From: Parus major
Taxonomy: Eukaryota > Chordata > Aves > Passeriformes > Paridae
DNA: 64,000 bases
Assembly (NCBI RefSeq): GCF_001522545.3
Contig: NC_031799.1
Coordinates: 42,941,645-43,005,644 of the forward strand
Direction: 5' to 3'
The first letter of the stretch is position 1. Each line of letters begins with the position of its first letter. Below, piece by piece: positions 1 through 13,669 of the stretch. Below the pieces are notes generated by a model. The model searched no databases, had not been told where the DNA came from, and worked only from the letters and a program-made list of their open reading frames with translations. The position numbers were made by a program, and so were the translations under genes.

Positions 1-63
1 TTGCTTCTTGCCAGAAAAGGGCAGCACTTTGTTCAGAAGCAAACTCATAGGCCACTAAACTTC

Positions 64-172
64 AGTAAGAAGAGAAAAAACCCCAAAAACAAAACAAAAC
101 AAAAAAATTAACTAACCAACCCCCCCCCCCCCAAAAAAAAAAGCCAACAAACCAAACAAAAATAAAAAGCAG
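64..172. repeat. A/C-rich low-complexity tract with C13 run
   Basis: A-rich sequence with AAAC-type repeats, a 13-base C run at 120-132 and further A runs. The open frame on the minus strand across it is Phe/Trp/Gly-rich because of this composition, not a gene. Confidence 0.9.
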
Positions 173-3100
173 AATTTGAGTTTCTTCCTGGATTTTTTTA
201 AGTTTGGTCATCCACTTGGGAAATCTGAATTGCAAAGTGGAAAAAATCCAGATTTCCAAAAGGAGAAGAAAACCCTTTGAAAAGCCCCAAACCAAAAGGA
301 CCTCATTTAGGAATTTTAAAAACTCTTCCAAATTACTGCAAAATGTGTATCAGTTTATTACATGAATCATGATGACCTAATTTCTTGCTTGGAAAAACAC
401 AGTGTGAGAGCATTGTCAGCAGGCATTGGTACAAATCCAGAGATTGGTATTAAATAAAGGATGCTGTGTCTAATAAATCCAAGTGAATCTATTGTTATCA
501 CCATCCAAAACAATTATCAAATATGATGGGTATTCCAAGCTAAGCACTGAGCTCTAAAATAAAAAGTGGCAAAGAGTAAGCCAGATATATTGACTTATGT
601 GCCTAATTCTTTGTATTTTTCCTGTGCTGCTTCTTGCCTTGCTTCTGGATCTCCTCCTGTTCTTTTATTAATGAGAACCTACCATTAGGGGCTAACAGTT
701 AGCAAAATGGGAGTGATTTCAAGGGACCCTACAGGAGGGTTTGTGAATATATAACAGTGGTTAATGCACAACATTTGTGAATTGTATCCAAAAACTGGGT
801 GACATTGTGCCTACCCAGACTGGCCTCATGCAGTCACAGACAAATGCATCCTACTCCTCCTCCTTCTCTTCCAAGTTGTTTGACTGCCATGGATAAATGA
901 GAATGGTTCTGCCCCTTATAGTTTTTCTTCAGGTGAGCAGGTTTTAACTGCTTATTAACTGGAGGTGAATAAGGACAGGGCGACTGAGGGGACAGTACGA
1001 AGTCAGGGCTTTTGTGCACCAAATCATGGTATTTTTTGGATTTGATATATGTCAAATATGTCATGACATATGCTTTTGGGAGAAGTAGCTATGCTTGAAA
1101 ATCTTTCTGTTCTTCTGTGTTAAACGGGAAAGGAGAAAACACCACTAGAAATCCAAATAAACATGCAACTTTCTGAAGTTTCATTTGAAAGAAAGAAGAC
1201 ATGCTTTTTAGGGGTCAAAGTATGAAATATTTCAAGCAAATGAGTGACAGGGGCAGGGCCAGGAGAAATGTTGGTGTTTAAACTTGGTCAAGAAAACAAC
1301 TTGTCACTGTGGGCAGTTAGGCTGAACTTTAATTTGTGTAACCTGAAGCAGCTGACCCGTGCCATGGCTGGCCTCAGAAACAGAACGCAGCATGTAAGCT
1401 GCTGAACGGCTTAATTACTACTGCCTTCTGGTTTATCCTTTCCTTTTCTGCCACAGCCATGTTACTGTAGCCCTGCTGATGCTGCTGAGGATACACTTGT
1501 CTTGACTGAGTACTAAAACACTTGCATCAGACAAGCCAATTCGAAAAGAAGGACCAATAATTGGGGGTGACTGTGGTAAACACTTCTATTTACCCAGGTG
1601 GGAGATGGCAGCTTTTGTTAATAAGCTCCCTTGCTGATTTTTACTTTCCAGGTTGAAGCTGCTGGTCACTTTCAGATGAGAGGGGGGAAAGTAAAAAGTT
1701 AGATGGCTTTAGAAGAGGTGTTTCATCAACATTATTCAAATGCTAATAAAGCTGTGACATGTAAAACATTTTCTCTCCTTTGCTGTCTTCAGTCTGGTTT
1801 TATCTGGGATATTTGTGATCACTGATCCCTAATGTGTTCTTGTCTTGGTCCTCTCCTCTCTTGTTCATTGCCCATTCTCCTGCCCTGGATGTATTACTCG
1901 GAGAAGAAGCAGGTCCAAGGCCCCAGGACCCTCCTGTTGTGGAAGGGTTCAAGACCACACATTTCCCTACAGACCCCTCCCACTGGGGGAGCGGGGAGGC
2001 TGCACCACACTTGTCCACGTGGCCCTGCACAGCCTGGCCACCTTCCTTGGCGAAACCCCAGCCTTCTGCCTTCCAGCAAAAGAAAATGTTTTTTAGGAAC
2101 TGAATTTAGCTGGGTTGGACAAGACTTCTTCTCAGACTCACTGACATAAAAGGCTGCTTGTTGTATGTGGAAACATACATTCCTCCTCTGGAAACTGCTG
2201 TGGAAACAGTGATCTCTATTGAGCAGACTTTTCTTGAGGCTTGGCTGTGCTACAGGTCTGATTTTTATGACTTTGCCGTTAATACATTTAAATACCAGAA
2301 AGGAAAAAAAAAGTCACGGGCACATGACTTAGTCTTAACAGTGCTTCCTTGGGGGAAAAAAGTGGGGGATACTACAAAATAATTCCTTAAATAAACATGA
2401 AGGCCAAATACCCCATAATTCCTGTTATATGAGAAAATAAATCCAAGACTGTTGTTAGGAAGAAAATAGCTTCTTAAGATTAATAAACAGTCTTTTCTCT
2501 GATGCTTCAGAGAGAAGAGAAAGCTTTCATCCCTCCTGTGTACCAGAGGTTTAATCTCATCCTTCACAAAAAGGCCCTGTACAAATACTGCCCGTGTTGC
2601 TATGCAAATCTGGTCTTTCCCAACAGCTGCTGGAAGTAGCTTGGTTTTGAATTCCTGGTGAAACAAATAGCTTTTTGGAAAGCCTGTCACTTGCTGTTTT
2701 GTGCTCAGTGAGGTGTCATGAGGCAACTGAGCTCATTTAACATCTTGCTTCTGCCAAAAGAGATGGTCCCAGACACACGCTGCCACTGATTGTCTCATGC
2801 TAGTTCTTGTGCTCATCTGTGTGCTTAGCAAGCTCAAGACAGCAAAAACTGTGTAACAAAACATCACCCCCCCCCAAATAATGCCAAAATAACAATTCTA
2901 AAAAAAGGGCTTATTTTCTCCTGGCAAAGTGTGCTGAATCACCTTTGCAAGGGGTCAAACAATGCCAGATCTGACATGGGAAAGTAAATCAAACATGTAC
3001 TTTGACCAATGCAACATGCCCATTCCTGAACCACAATGATAGGTATGATTGCTTTTGCTTTAGAATTTCTAGAACTTGTTTCAAGAACAAAGGAAGAGCA

Positions 3101-6100
3101 CAATCACTGCAATTTTGTAAAAGTAAAGCCTTTTCAGGGTTCTATGCTGGTGATTTAAACAGTCTTAAGAAAATCATCCCAGTATCTTTGTGTAAAATTA
3201 GCATCACTGTCATACTAGATTGTCCTTAATCTTTTGCCTCGCTTATCTACTCGCTCTGTTACTTCAAGGCACATGTGTCCTGCTCTGCTGCATCCTCCTC
3301 ACATTGCATGGAAGTTGCACCTTCCTGGTCCTCACTGCAGGAACTGCCCTTAGACCACAGGCACTCATTACATTGTTCTAGTGGTAGCCTTGACTGCAGT
3401 CTTGCCCAACCCCATTGCTCCAACCCCATTGTTTTCCATTCTGAGGCACCACCCTTTGCCATATTTTTATCTCTTGCTCTTTCCAGCTCCAGGCAATCCT
3501 GGAATTCTGGGCTCCCTGGTTTGGTATCTTCCTCTACAGCTGTTTTCCTTAAAAGGTGCAAAGCTGCATTTTCTAAGGGTTGGAGGACTGCCTGATTTTC
3601 GCATTAATTTTGCTTAATTACAGTGAAGGGTTGGCACATCAGATGTCCTGCAGTGTTTACCAGGAGCACACATAAGGCTGGAATACAGAAAGCTCGGAGC
3701 TGTGGTACCCCTCTCCACAGTAATTAAAATTCCATCATCCTCTTGTGCACACTTGACTTTATCAGCTTGTTGTTGTTTTTGTTGATTCTAGAGTCCCACT
3801 GCATTTTCTGATACACAGAAGACTTGCAGGAGCTTTTAAATCATAGTGTGTAATCAGTAGTTTTCTCATAAATATCCCTGATATTTGGCTTTGCTGATTG
3901 GCAAAGATGCAAAAAGAAGGTTAACTTTTGAAATTTAAGTCTCCGGAGGTATTGTATTAGAAGGTACTTTTCCAATTCAGTTTGTGCACTATAGGAGGTG
4001 ATTACCTCTTTGGCACCAGCATGTTCACTGGCCATGCTGAATGCTCATCTTTCAAGCCGACACAGAGTAAACCAGGTCATTTTGGATGCTCTGAAGAGCA
4101 GCAAGCTCTTACAGTGCTGTCAGAGGAGAGTTGTGCCTATGGAAAAATAAATGCTAGTGCAGGAGGACAGGTTCCATTGTGTTCTGTGTCTTGGCTGCAG
4201 AGGTGGAGAGGTGGAGGGGTCTTGCTATCTCCCTTGAATTTCTGTGTCCCTCTTCCTGGGGCTGGGAGAAGCTGAGGCATGCTCTGGAGCTGTCAGGTGT
4301 GGTGTGATGGATGTCTAGGTTTCCAGTCCAGGGGAAAGGAAAACTAAAGGAGGCACAAGGCATTATGCTCAGTCCCTTGCTCCACAGGAGGAAATTGTAT
4401 GTCTTGTGACCTCCACTTGAAAGCTGGATAGTTCAAGTTATCATAACCTACAGCTGTAGGGAGGAGATTACCACATCCTCAACTTTCTAAACAACAGAGT
4501 TGTTTGAAGGCCAAGGGTTGAGTACAAATAATCGTTAAAACATCGGCTGTTTGTTTATTGTTTTTTAAAGGTGCAGAATTAAGCACTCAGAAGTTAGGAA
4601 ATGCCAGAGTTAAGGCAGTAAATGTCTCCCTGTCTGTGTTCTGTTGGCTGAAGCTGAGAGCCCTGCTGATGTGAGCACACAAATATATGGGGCCCTGGTG
4701 ATGCTGGCAGTCTGTCAGTGTCTGGCCACATCAGATGCTCTGAGCACACGTGGCACAGGCTGAATTCAACTGAAGCTGGCAGGACTCGGCAGCACTTTCC
4801 TGGAGGAAGTTAGGCCATCCCCTTCCATCAGGTAGACAGAAGATGGGGCATCCTGATCAGTGGGCACAACAGGAGATGGTCAGAGAGTTGACTTGGCTTA
4901 TTATGGGCACAGCTCCATTTTTACCTGTCACCATGGCCTCCTCTTCTCGGCCTCAGCCCCATCATCTGGTGAAATCTGCAGCACACCAGCACAAACCCTC
5001 TATTGTGCTGTAGTCTTAATTTCTGAAGCTTTCTGAAGGAAATGATGCATGTTAACATGCTGTGGATATGCACATGGAGAAGGCTTTTAAGTAAAAATTA
5101 TGTGGGTAGATGCAGATCTGGCCTGGTATTGGACTGAAAAGTGTAACACAGAGTACAAGCATGTATTTTTCCCGTTCACAGTTCACTGCTTTAACAAGTA
5201 CCTTCTGCCTTAGATCCCTACATCATTTACTTAATTCTATCCAGCTTCCTGAGGAAGGGAATCTCATTCACTGTGAGAGCCTGCTGAAAAGTTGCCATGC
5301 AGTGTCCAACTGCACCTTTAGCAACAAGCATTTGAAACCTGGGAGACACACATATTCCTCTGTGTCCTGTCTTTGTTTTAGCTGGGTGCATAAGTTGAGA
5401 TCTGTCTCCTAGGGTGTTTCAAGACTAGCAAGCCTACTCTTAGCTGGGTTAATTTGTCCCAAACCCTGAAATGTAGTAAAGGATATCCTTTTCTGGTTTC
5501 TGGACCTACAAAAATCCAGAGTTTCTGAGATCTGTGCTTAGAAATGAGGGATTTTTAAAGCCAGTTTTTCTGGCTCAAAGCAAGTTTCCAAGGGTTTTGA
5601 GAGGATTCTTTAAAAATATAGTATTTTAAACATATAAGAGTAATTACAAGTGAATTTAAAAAGGCTGTAAAGTCGTTGTAGATGCTGAAACAGTCAAAGC
5701 AGCTGTGAGTTGTCACTGCTTTGGAAGTTTGTTCTTCAGGTGACGGCTCTTACAGAGCTTTTAAAGTAATTCTTGCTAATCGCTGTGTGTGTCTGCACTT
5801 AGAAAATCACCTGTTACCTGCTTCCTTTCTAAATCACAGCAGTAGAAAAACAGAAAAGCTCAGATTCTTTTTGGATCTGTTGTTTACATTTTGGGTTTCA
5901 GACTTCTCCAAACATAAGTCTTAAATCAAGACTTGAGATTCTCACAGCCATGTCATTCCAGAGTGTGGGACTTCAAAGAAGAAAAGTGCATTAAATATTC
6001 TAAGACCCACTTGCACTTTTATGTCAGGATAAGGAGTCGTTAGATACTCCCTTTGTACTCCCTCCTGTTCCTGCTCATGTTAGCAGCTGTTCCACTCTAC

Positions 6101-8468
6101 CATTTTGCTTTCCAGGGTAATGACTCTTGGGACTGAGCTATCTCACTGACCATCTGTGGCCCATACAGCAATTTGTAGTGGATAATCCCTCACACTAAAT
6201 CCTCTCAGCACGTGCTGCATGTTAGTTTTGGACTTTGTCCTGTTTTGAGCTTGCTGTAGGCCTGGGAATGACTGCAGCAAGGTGCTATCCTTCTTGCAAC
6301 CAGGGGAAAGGTATAGGGGCTCCTTGAAGGACATTTAATTCAGTGCAGTTGGGGTTATGCAAGTGGTCCCAAACCCTGTTTTTACCACTGGGAATTAGTT
6401 AAAATCTGTGGGGAAAAATATGCAACCACATCACAGCATTGCTTTCATAAAGCTTTCCATCAGGAATAGGGTTAAAACTTGTGCAATTGTAAAAAAAATC
6501 CACACGAACTGTCAAAGAGGCAGAAAGTGACCCATGTATTTTACATGGTTTCTAAATGGTCATTGCTTTCTAAACACACAAAATTTACATTCTTATCCTA
6601 GTGGCTTTTCTCACTCTGTTATCCTAAACAACGCAGCATCATCACATCACTAGCAGACTCCAGCACTGGGATTTGGCTAGCAGAAAGATTCATGACAGAT
6701 TTACCTAGCATGGGCATGGTAGTCCTGTGGCAGATTGAAGTTTCATCTAGCACAGCCTCTCGTAGACCAAATCCCCCAGAATTTAGGGAACTATGCAAGA
6801 GCAGTGGTGAGCAGTACCTTTCTGAGAATCTCTTCCAGTGTGCAGCAAGCTGTGGGTGTATGATTTCCTGAGCAACACACTGCCCCTGCATGCTTGCAGG
6901 GGGATAATTTTTTTCCTTGAACAAATTAGTTTAATTCCTGGGTAACCCTGAACCATTGGCTGTCACACCACTGTCTAACCTGTATAAGCATGGTGACTGC
7001 AAAGAGCAGGAAGCCTGTGCATGCTCTTGGGCTCTGTGCCAAACCTCCCAGTGACCACAGCAGGGAGTCCCTCTGGTTGTCTCTTTTTGGAGTGAGGGAT
7101 CTCAGCCAAGATGGTCAGTTTTTCTGCAAGGGCCCTGCCATACCTCTCTTCCCCTCTATCTTCCCTACATGTTTGCTAAGGCACAAAGGCATTTCACCAG
7201 GATTTACTTCTAGGCAGCTCTCCGCAACCTCTTCCTTCTGTTTCCCTCTCGCTTTCACTCAGCTTCCCCATTTCCACCAACTAGTTGTTTTTACATAATG
7301 ACACTGTAACTTTTGACAGGATGAAAACCTGGCTCTGCTTCTCCTTTCTGGAGTAAGCAAACTGCCCAAAAGCCTGGAGTGTCTGCAAGCTGCAGAAAAT
7401 CCTGAGCCCAGTCCAGTGTGGATGTTTGCAGTCCAGTTACAAAAGCCCTGTGTTTGCATTATATTAATCCCCTGGGTTTGGCTATGCTGGCCAGGCAGGA
7501 CCTATCGCAGCATGGAGAATGACATCATTTGGAAAAAGCCTTGCTGCACAAGGCTGCCAGAGGCTGTGCAGCATCCCTCCCCTTTTATAGGGGACGGCTG
7601 CTCCATCTCAGCAGGAGCAGGCTGCTTTATCAATTGGGATAGTTCTAGTGACTATAGAAGTTGTAACATAATGCAGTGTAGGACAAGGAGATATGTGTAA
7701 CCCTCCTTGGGAGGCTGCAGTAGTTCTATAATACCATAAATCCTGTGATTTGTTCATTAAGCTCAGTCACCTAGAGATTTGTTTCATCTTAATGCATACA
7801 TTGATTTTTACTTGCCCTAATTTGCCTTTTACAAGTAGTGGCAAGAAATAGCAGGAAAACGTAACTGATATGATGCTGCATGCAAGCTCACCCACGTGCT
7901 ACTTGTGATCGGCGCAAGGAGCTGCAGAGACATAAAATGCAAAATGACTGGGCTGCTTAGTGAATGCTTTCAGCTCACTAATGCTGAAATGCCATAAAGC
8001 ATCCTGCGTTCCAAAACCAGCACATGACTCTCAGCATCGCCATTCTGCCCGATTCTCCCCTTACGGACGCAGTTACAAAAACGGCAGCTAAGCACAGACG
8101 TATCCCTGGCATGCCGTCAGGCAGCCTTGCTGGAGGAAATTTTTTTTTCCCCCTGCAAGCTGCCAAGGTGGACTCCTTAGCTCCTGCGATAGACTGAATG
8201 AGACTGCAGTTCCCCCATCAGTTTCATAATACTCAGAAAGCATCCATTTACATCATTGTGTGCAGTGCAGGGCAGCAGCTGCCAGGAAATTTGAAACTAT
8301 TTTGATTCCAGTTGACTAGAACAGCAGCAATTGAATTAGCTGGTATCGCTATAGATAAACTGATGATCTGTGCATTTTATTTCTTTGACCAATGGGTAAC
8401 TGCTGGAGCTACAGTAACCTCTGTGAGTAAGGAGACTGTTCAAGCAAATATATCTAATTTCTCGAGCT

Positions 8469-8471
8469 ATA

Positions 8472-8508
<37 letters not shown>
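8469..8508. repeat. AT microsatellite
   Basis: About 40 bp of alternating AT/TA with one interruption (TTTA), followed by a short GAGAGA run. Likely polymorphic. Confidence 0.95.
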
Positions 8509-11500
8509 CTGTATAGAGAGAGACACTCACACCATTCTTTTTTAAAATGTACCTGTAAACAAAATGTCTGTCTATGCTTTTAACTTGTGTTTTGCTTCCT
8601 AGAATTTCCTTTTATTATGCTGTAGACAAGTTTGCTTGACATGGAATGGTTATTTACCTATGAAATAGCATATCTATGCCTGATTTAAATCATTAATTCT
8701 TTCAACGTCTAGTCATCAGAAAGGCTGCCAAATGCTGTTAGCTTATATTTGCCCGGTCTCAGTTTTCTAGTCACTCACCCCCTTTCTATTTTAGCTTTTT
8801 CCCTATTCATTTCTTTCTTTCTTTTTTCCTTTCTTTTTTTTTTTTTTTTTTCATTTGTTGAAAGAAGCCACCTTCAATGCAAAGTAGAAATTTGTGTTAC
8901 CTGAAAGTGTGTGTCCTTTGTTTGTTTGGTGATGGGTATTTTTTTTCCCTGCGCATCTTCAGTGCAGTCCTTAAATTTTGTTGTTGTCTTTCTAGCCTTG
9001 TTTGTAATGCAGTCATATTGGGGGATGGGGTTGGACAGGATATGCCAGTAGCTGCAGCAAGACATGATGCTGTGGTGGTGGATGGGAATAAGGGAGGAGT
9101 TTCCCTTAAAGAGCTCAAGCTCCCCTAAGCTCTTCTACCTGAAATAACTCTGAGGAAAGGGAAAGGCTTTGCAATTTTGGGAGAGAGCGGTGGATTGGTC
9201 GTGGTTTTCCTCAAAAAATAGAGACTTTGGCAGTCATGTGCATGGTGGTACCTAACATAATGGCAACAGAACACTGCTTTGATGTCATATGATTTTTTTT
9301 TTTTTTTTCAATCAGAGAATCAGGCAGTATTCCTGCACGAAGGCAAGAATCCCACTGACTTGTACTTACATACAGCAGTGGTGTCAGCAGCAGTCCATCC
9401 AGAGGATGGCTGCTGACATTTCACTTCAGAAAAGGCTGTACATTTCTACTGTGATAGCACTACTCTCTTGGCCAGATGGAACACAGCTTGCAGGTGTGGC
9501 ACAGGGGTGTATGTGTAAGCACTCTCCCTTCCCTTGGACATCTCTCTGTGCCCGCATATGTGGGTATGTGCTCCGTATGTGTACCTCTTCGGGAATCTGA
9601 TGGGCTTGCCAGAGTATGAAGTTCAGGAGGAGAAGTAAATCAGAAACTTGCTCAGGATTTCTTTTCACCATCAGCATGTGGCTGATGGTAGCAGATGGGG
9701 GCGCGCAGCAGAGCATTTAGCATTCACCACGAGAAATAAGGTCCCCTCTGTTTCCCTCGTGTTGGTTCAGAAGCTAAGATAGCAATTAGCAGAGACGAGC
9801 CTGGCCCCTTGGCAGGATCTGTGTGCGGTGCCTTGTTAGGGCTTGGCCTCCGGAGCACATTGGCTGCCTCCCAGCCCCACAGGAGGCCCGGGCTGACGCT
9901 CCGGGCTTCCTTCCAACAAGGCGGAATGTGTGGGTTGGAGTGAGGCATGGGGGGTCCCAGCTCTTGAGGCACTGAGTATTGCTTTTCTTCAGGCAGTGCA
10001 GCCACGGAGTGTGGCCCAGGCAGTTGCCTCTCCAAGTGTTGTCCCAGGGCTGAGGGCACACACTGGGCACTGCTGTGAATGGATGTATCCACCAAGAAGG
10101 GCTTATGTTAGCATCTATAGTGACAGGCTCCCTATCAGCCCTCTCCTGAAGAGTCCCACCTCTAGACCATGCTGAGAGAGCGGCAAGCACTAAAGCTGCT
10201 GCATTAGAGAAGACCAGGGTTGCGGGATTACAAAGCAGCTTGGGGTTGCTTGCCTGGGGTTGTTCTGGTGAAGGTGTAGGGACGTTGTTACCACAGAGCA
10301 TCACTGTCACATGTGAGTCTGTCCTGGTGGGAGTGTCCTACAGCAGCAACCTAGTGCCTGTGCCTTGAAAAGTATGGGCTTGAGATGCACGTGGGTGCTC
10401 TGTGGCTGAGTTGTGTGCAAAGGGGACTGTTTGCTGCTTCAGACACTTGGGAAAAGCACTCTGGGTGCTTTTCCACACCTGTTTGTTGGAAACCTTGCCA
10501 AGAAGACGAGCTGGTGATGCAGCTATGGACAGGGCATCTTTGCTCCTTACAGCTGAGAAAAGGTCCCTGCTTTGTCCTGAACAGCAACCAAGTCGTCTGG
10601 ATGAAGCTGAATTCTTATTATATAGTGATTAAGTTAATGGCATGGAGATGTTTGGAGAACGCACTGGGGAAGATTCTGAGGCTTGGCAGGGTCCAAGACT
10701 GTCACTTAGATGCTGCACCACTCTCAGTGCAGCAGTATTTACCCCGTGGCTAGATACACTGGGATATACTGGCAGGTGCAAGCTTCTGCTTACCTCAGCA
10801 AGCAACTGGCACATAGGTAGTCATATTAATGCGATTCTGAACTTCTCTTAGATTATCCTCTCTTTCACCTTGAACTCAGCCTATCATTAACCACAGCTAC
10901 ATGGCTTTGGCCTCAGAAGCAGACCCTGGCCAGCCTGCTGGGAGCAGAGGTGGGGGATCAGTTTTCAATGCAGCACCTAGAGATGCATCTTGGGGCCAAA
11001 CCATTCAAATGCAAGTTGGTGTCTGGTTTCAGAGCTGTCCCCCCTGATAATTTTTAGAATATGTCTTTAGGTCTCGCCACCCTGTAGTTTGATTCAAAAC
11101 ACTTTTATACTCCAGACCAGTTTCTTTTTATTTTTTTCTAAAGGAGTGGGACAAATACAGCTGTTGATGGTTGGCTTTTTTGTTGATGTTTTGGACTTTT
11201 TTCCTCCCAAAATCTCAGTTCCTCCTTGGGCTGTGATATAAGGTGGCCAATTATCTGTCATTACTAGATCCCTGAGATCCCTCTGCACAGATGGTTCTCT
11301 GTTACCTCGAAACAATGGGAGCCACTGGGTGCTTGGCACTTGGAAAATGAGACCACCCATTTTTGCTCCTGCTTTGTTTCCATCAGTTGAAAAAGCAGCA
11401 CAAGGAAGGGAGGGGTAGCAAGGTTTTTCTGCAGCAGTGTATTTGCTGCAATAGAAACTGTGAATTGCTTGGTATGCATCCATCACTGCAACATGACCTT

Positions 11501-12086
11501 CTGCTGCCTGAGTTGTTAAAGGAAGAGGGTAGTGCTGGCAGAAAGTTGAATGGCTTATTAATTGCTTTGTAATTCAGCTAATTAGTTTTGTCAAGGCTGT
11601 AGAACATAAGGGGTGTGGCTGATTATCTTCCCAGTTTTTCACCTTTACAAGTGCAAATTATCTGAAAACGTTAAACCATCATGTTTGGTGTCTTATTTAA
11701 GTAAAACCATCATGTGTGGTGGGTCCATGCTGTGGATGGATGTAGACATCTGAATCTCTGCCTTCTTAGGCCTATGCGCCTGGCCTGTTGCCTCAGACTG
11801 TTCATGTGCCACTGGGACCTTTTCTTTAGTGTAGCAGACATTTCTGGCATTCCTTCCTCTGTAGTGCAACACTCCCAAAGTAGGGCTGCCCAAAAACTCC
11901 TATGTAAAATGACCAGCTCTGGATAACTGCAGTGTGAGAGCGTGCAGAAGTAAGTTAAACTGAACGGTATTTTCCCTGCAGGGGAGAGCGTTGTTACTTT
12001 GTTAGGAGCGGGCTGGGGAGGGAGATGAAGATTTTTGCTTTGTGCATGTGGTAGATAAGTCCAGGGTCTCTTTTTTTTCTTTGCAG

Positions 12087-13155
12087 GTAGTGGCCGTGGA
12101 AGCAGCAGTTTGCCTCCTCAGACCATCATCAATGAATTTCCAGAGTACGGCACTGTAGAGTCAAGCAGGCCAGCGCCAACAGCTCCATCGACGAGCCAGG
12201 CCGAGCCTGTAACTCACAGTCCAGAAAGACGGGACAGTCACCACCACGTCAGGCCTGTTCCTCAGTGCACAGCTCCTGCTGGTAATTTGAGGCCTAATGC
12301 AGGGGCAGTGCAGCTTCACACCCCAGAAGAAGGTCTGCAACCTGTGGGTAATCTCCCAGAGATTATGAAAATCTCTCATCAGCTAGAAGCAATAAAGGTG
12401 CAAGAAAGAGCAAATACTTCTCTCGATTCAGAGACGCCAATGGAAAAAAAGAGTGTTACTGGCAGCCAAAATGTGCAGGCAGCCAGAGAACCAGTTCCAG
12501 CAGGCCAAGAAAAACTCTCAGACATGCTTCTTCCATCTGAACGAACAGCTGAGGAAAAAAAGCATTTGATCATAGAGAAAGATCTGGCTTCAGTATGGGC
12601 TGGAGAAAAGCAGTCTGAATCCTCACAAGCCATAAGTAATAAAGCAGAGGAGGTCCACGCAGCTCAGGAACCAAGCTGTCATAAACAATCTGTGACAAAC
12701 CTGGAAGTATTCAGCAGAGTGGAGAGGGAGACAGGTTTTGAGGAGTTTTCAGAGCACAGTCAAGGCAAAATGCAAACAGGTCTGGAGAGAAGGCTTGCTA
12801 AAGAGCCAGCTGCAAGTAAACATGTAGAATTTCAAGGTGTGGAGATCTTATGGCTTCAAAAAGCTGAGGAACAGAAAAGAAAGAAGCACTCACTGCTGGA
12901 CTCTGTGTCTGTGGAGAGGAAGGCGTTCCCCAAGACATCCAGCCACCCTGTGTCACCAATGGTCTCCCCAGGCTTGCTTTCCTTGCCAGACAGTGCATGG
13001 AGTGAGGTCTGTGAAGACCCAAGGCTGGGACCTGCTGCCTCTGGAGCCACTCCTCTAGCACTGCTCGATGAAAGTAGGAAGGATGAAGTTTCTGTGAAGG
13101 ACAGGAAGAACTCTGGTGAGGAGGAGAAGGCTGTGCTTGCAAGAGGCCAGGGCAG
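12087..13155 (+). CDS. PSD3: PSD3 coding exon, N-terminal disordered region (1069 nt)
   Basis: This is the large N-terminal exon of the ARF6 exchange factor PSD3/EFA6D. The acceptor is a T-rich tract plus TTTGCAG ending at 12086. The donor is GGCAG followed by GTGAGC at 13156. The first 2 nt finish an upstream codon, 355 codons follow, and the exon ends with 2 nt of a split AG|G codon. Two blocks match vertebrate PSD3: NEFPEYGT near the start, and KHVEFQGVEILW at 12818-12853. Between and after them the protein is Ser/Glu/Lys/Pro-rich without predicted folded domains, as expected for the poorly conserved EFA6 N-terminus, thought to be regulatory. There is no start codon here. Reading frame and phase fit the next exon exactly. 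The gene assignment is firm, while the function of this segment is inferred only from the family. Confidence 0.95.
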
Positions 13156-13593
13156 GTGAGCTGATTCTAAAAGGGGAGCAGGGGTCAGGCAGGGGTTCTT
13201 TTGTCTTGGCATGTGGCTTGTGCCTGTCTATTTAGGAGCTAATGAGAAGTAGCAGATACTTCTCTGCTGCCTGTGGTGTCCTGTTTACAGAAGTGGTTCA
13301 TAGTTGGTGGTTGGTTAGTGCCTGAAGCTGGTACTGAAGCTACTTCACACTATGTTACTGAAGTTTGCAGTCCATCTCAGGTTTTGAAACATAAAGATCA
13401 GAAGTCTTGCTGTTTGCACAGTGATGTCTGTGTGATGAAGCTTCTGTAGCAGGTGTAGTTGGGATCTGGACATGTCATGTAATTAAAATACAGTTGGCAT
13501 GCAGGCCTGGCCATATGCACCTGAACAGATTTTCTGGTTTCATTCAGAGTTCATGCAAGAACAGTGTGAGAACCTTTGAAAGGTTGGATAATA

Positions 13594-13669
13594 AAGACAT
13601 TTTATCCAGGGCCATGTAGATCATAAAAGAAAAGACATTTTATCTGGGGCCATGTAGCTCATAGGAGGA
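13594..13669. repeat. Two-copy tandem duplication, period 38 bp
   Basis: Two diverged adjacent copies of a unit starting AAGACATTTTATC and including GGGCCATGTAG begin at 13594 and 13632. They differ by a few substitutions, so this is a local duplication of some age rather than a microsatellite. Confidence 0.8.

Larger units (their letters stand above)
1..12086 (+). other. PSD3: Upstream intron of PSD3 (5' part outside window)
   Basis: No exon was recognised here. The coding exon starting at 12087 begins inside a codon, so it needs an upstream exon, and I could not find the conserved PSD3 amino-terminal coding segment in this stretch. The region is therefore read as the 3' part of a long intron. 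It holds an A/C-rich low-complexity tract near its start, an AT microsatellite near 8.5 kb, poly-T runs at about 8.83 and 9.29 kb, a short hairpin at 9667-9689, and a fused acceptor/donor motif at 932/933. The intron ends in a strong T-rich tract followed by CAG. Open frames here, including minus-strand ones of 153-174 codons near 2.3-2.7 and 9.8-10.3 kb, show no recognisable domain. Confidence 0.75.

Noticed and set aside
2265..2726. 153-codon minus-strand open frame
   Set aside because: No recognisable motif and no promoter or splice context; expected by chance in an intron of this length.
9786..10310. 174-codon minus-strand open frame
   Set aside because: Composition is intron-like, with no domain or homologue recognised, and a second overlapping frame is also open.
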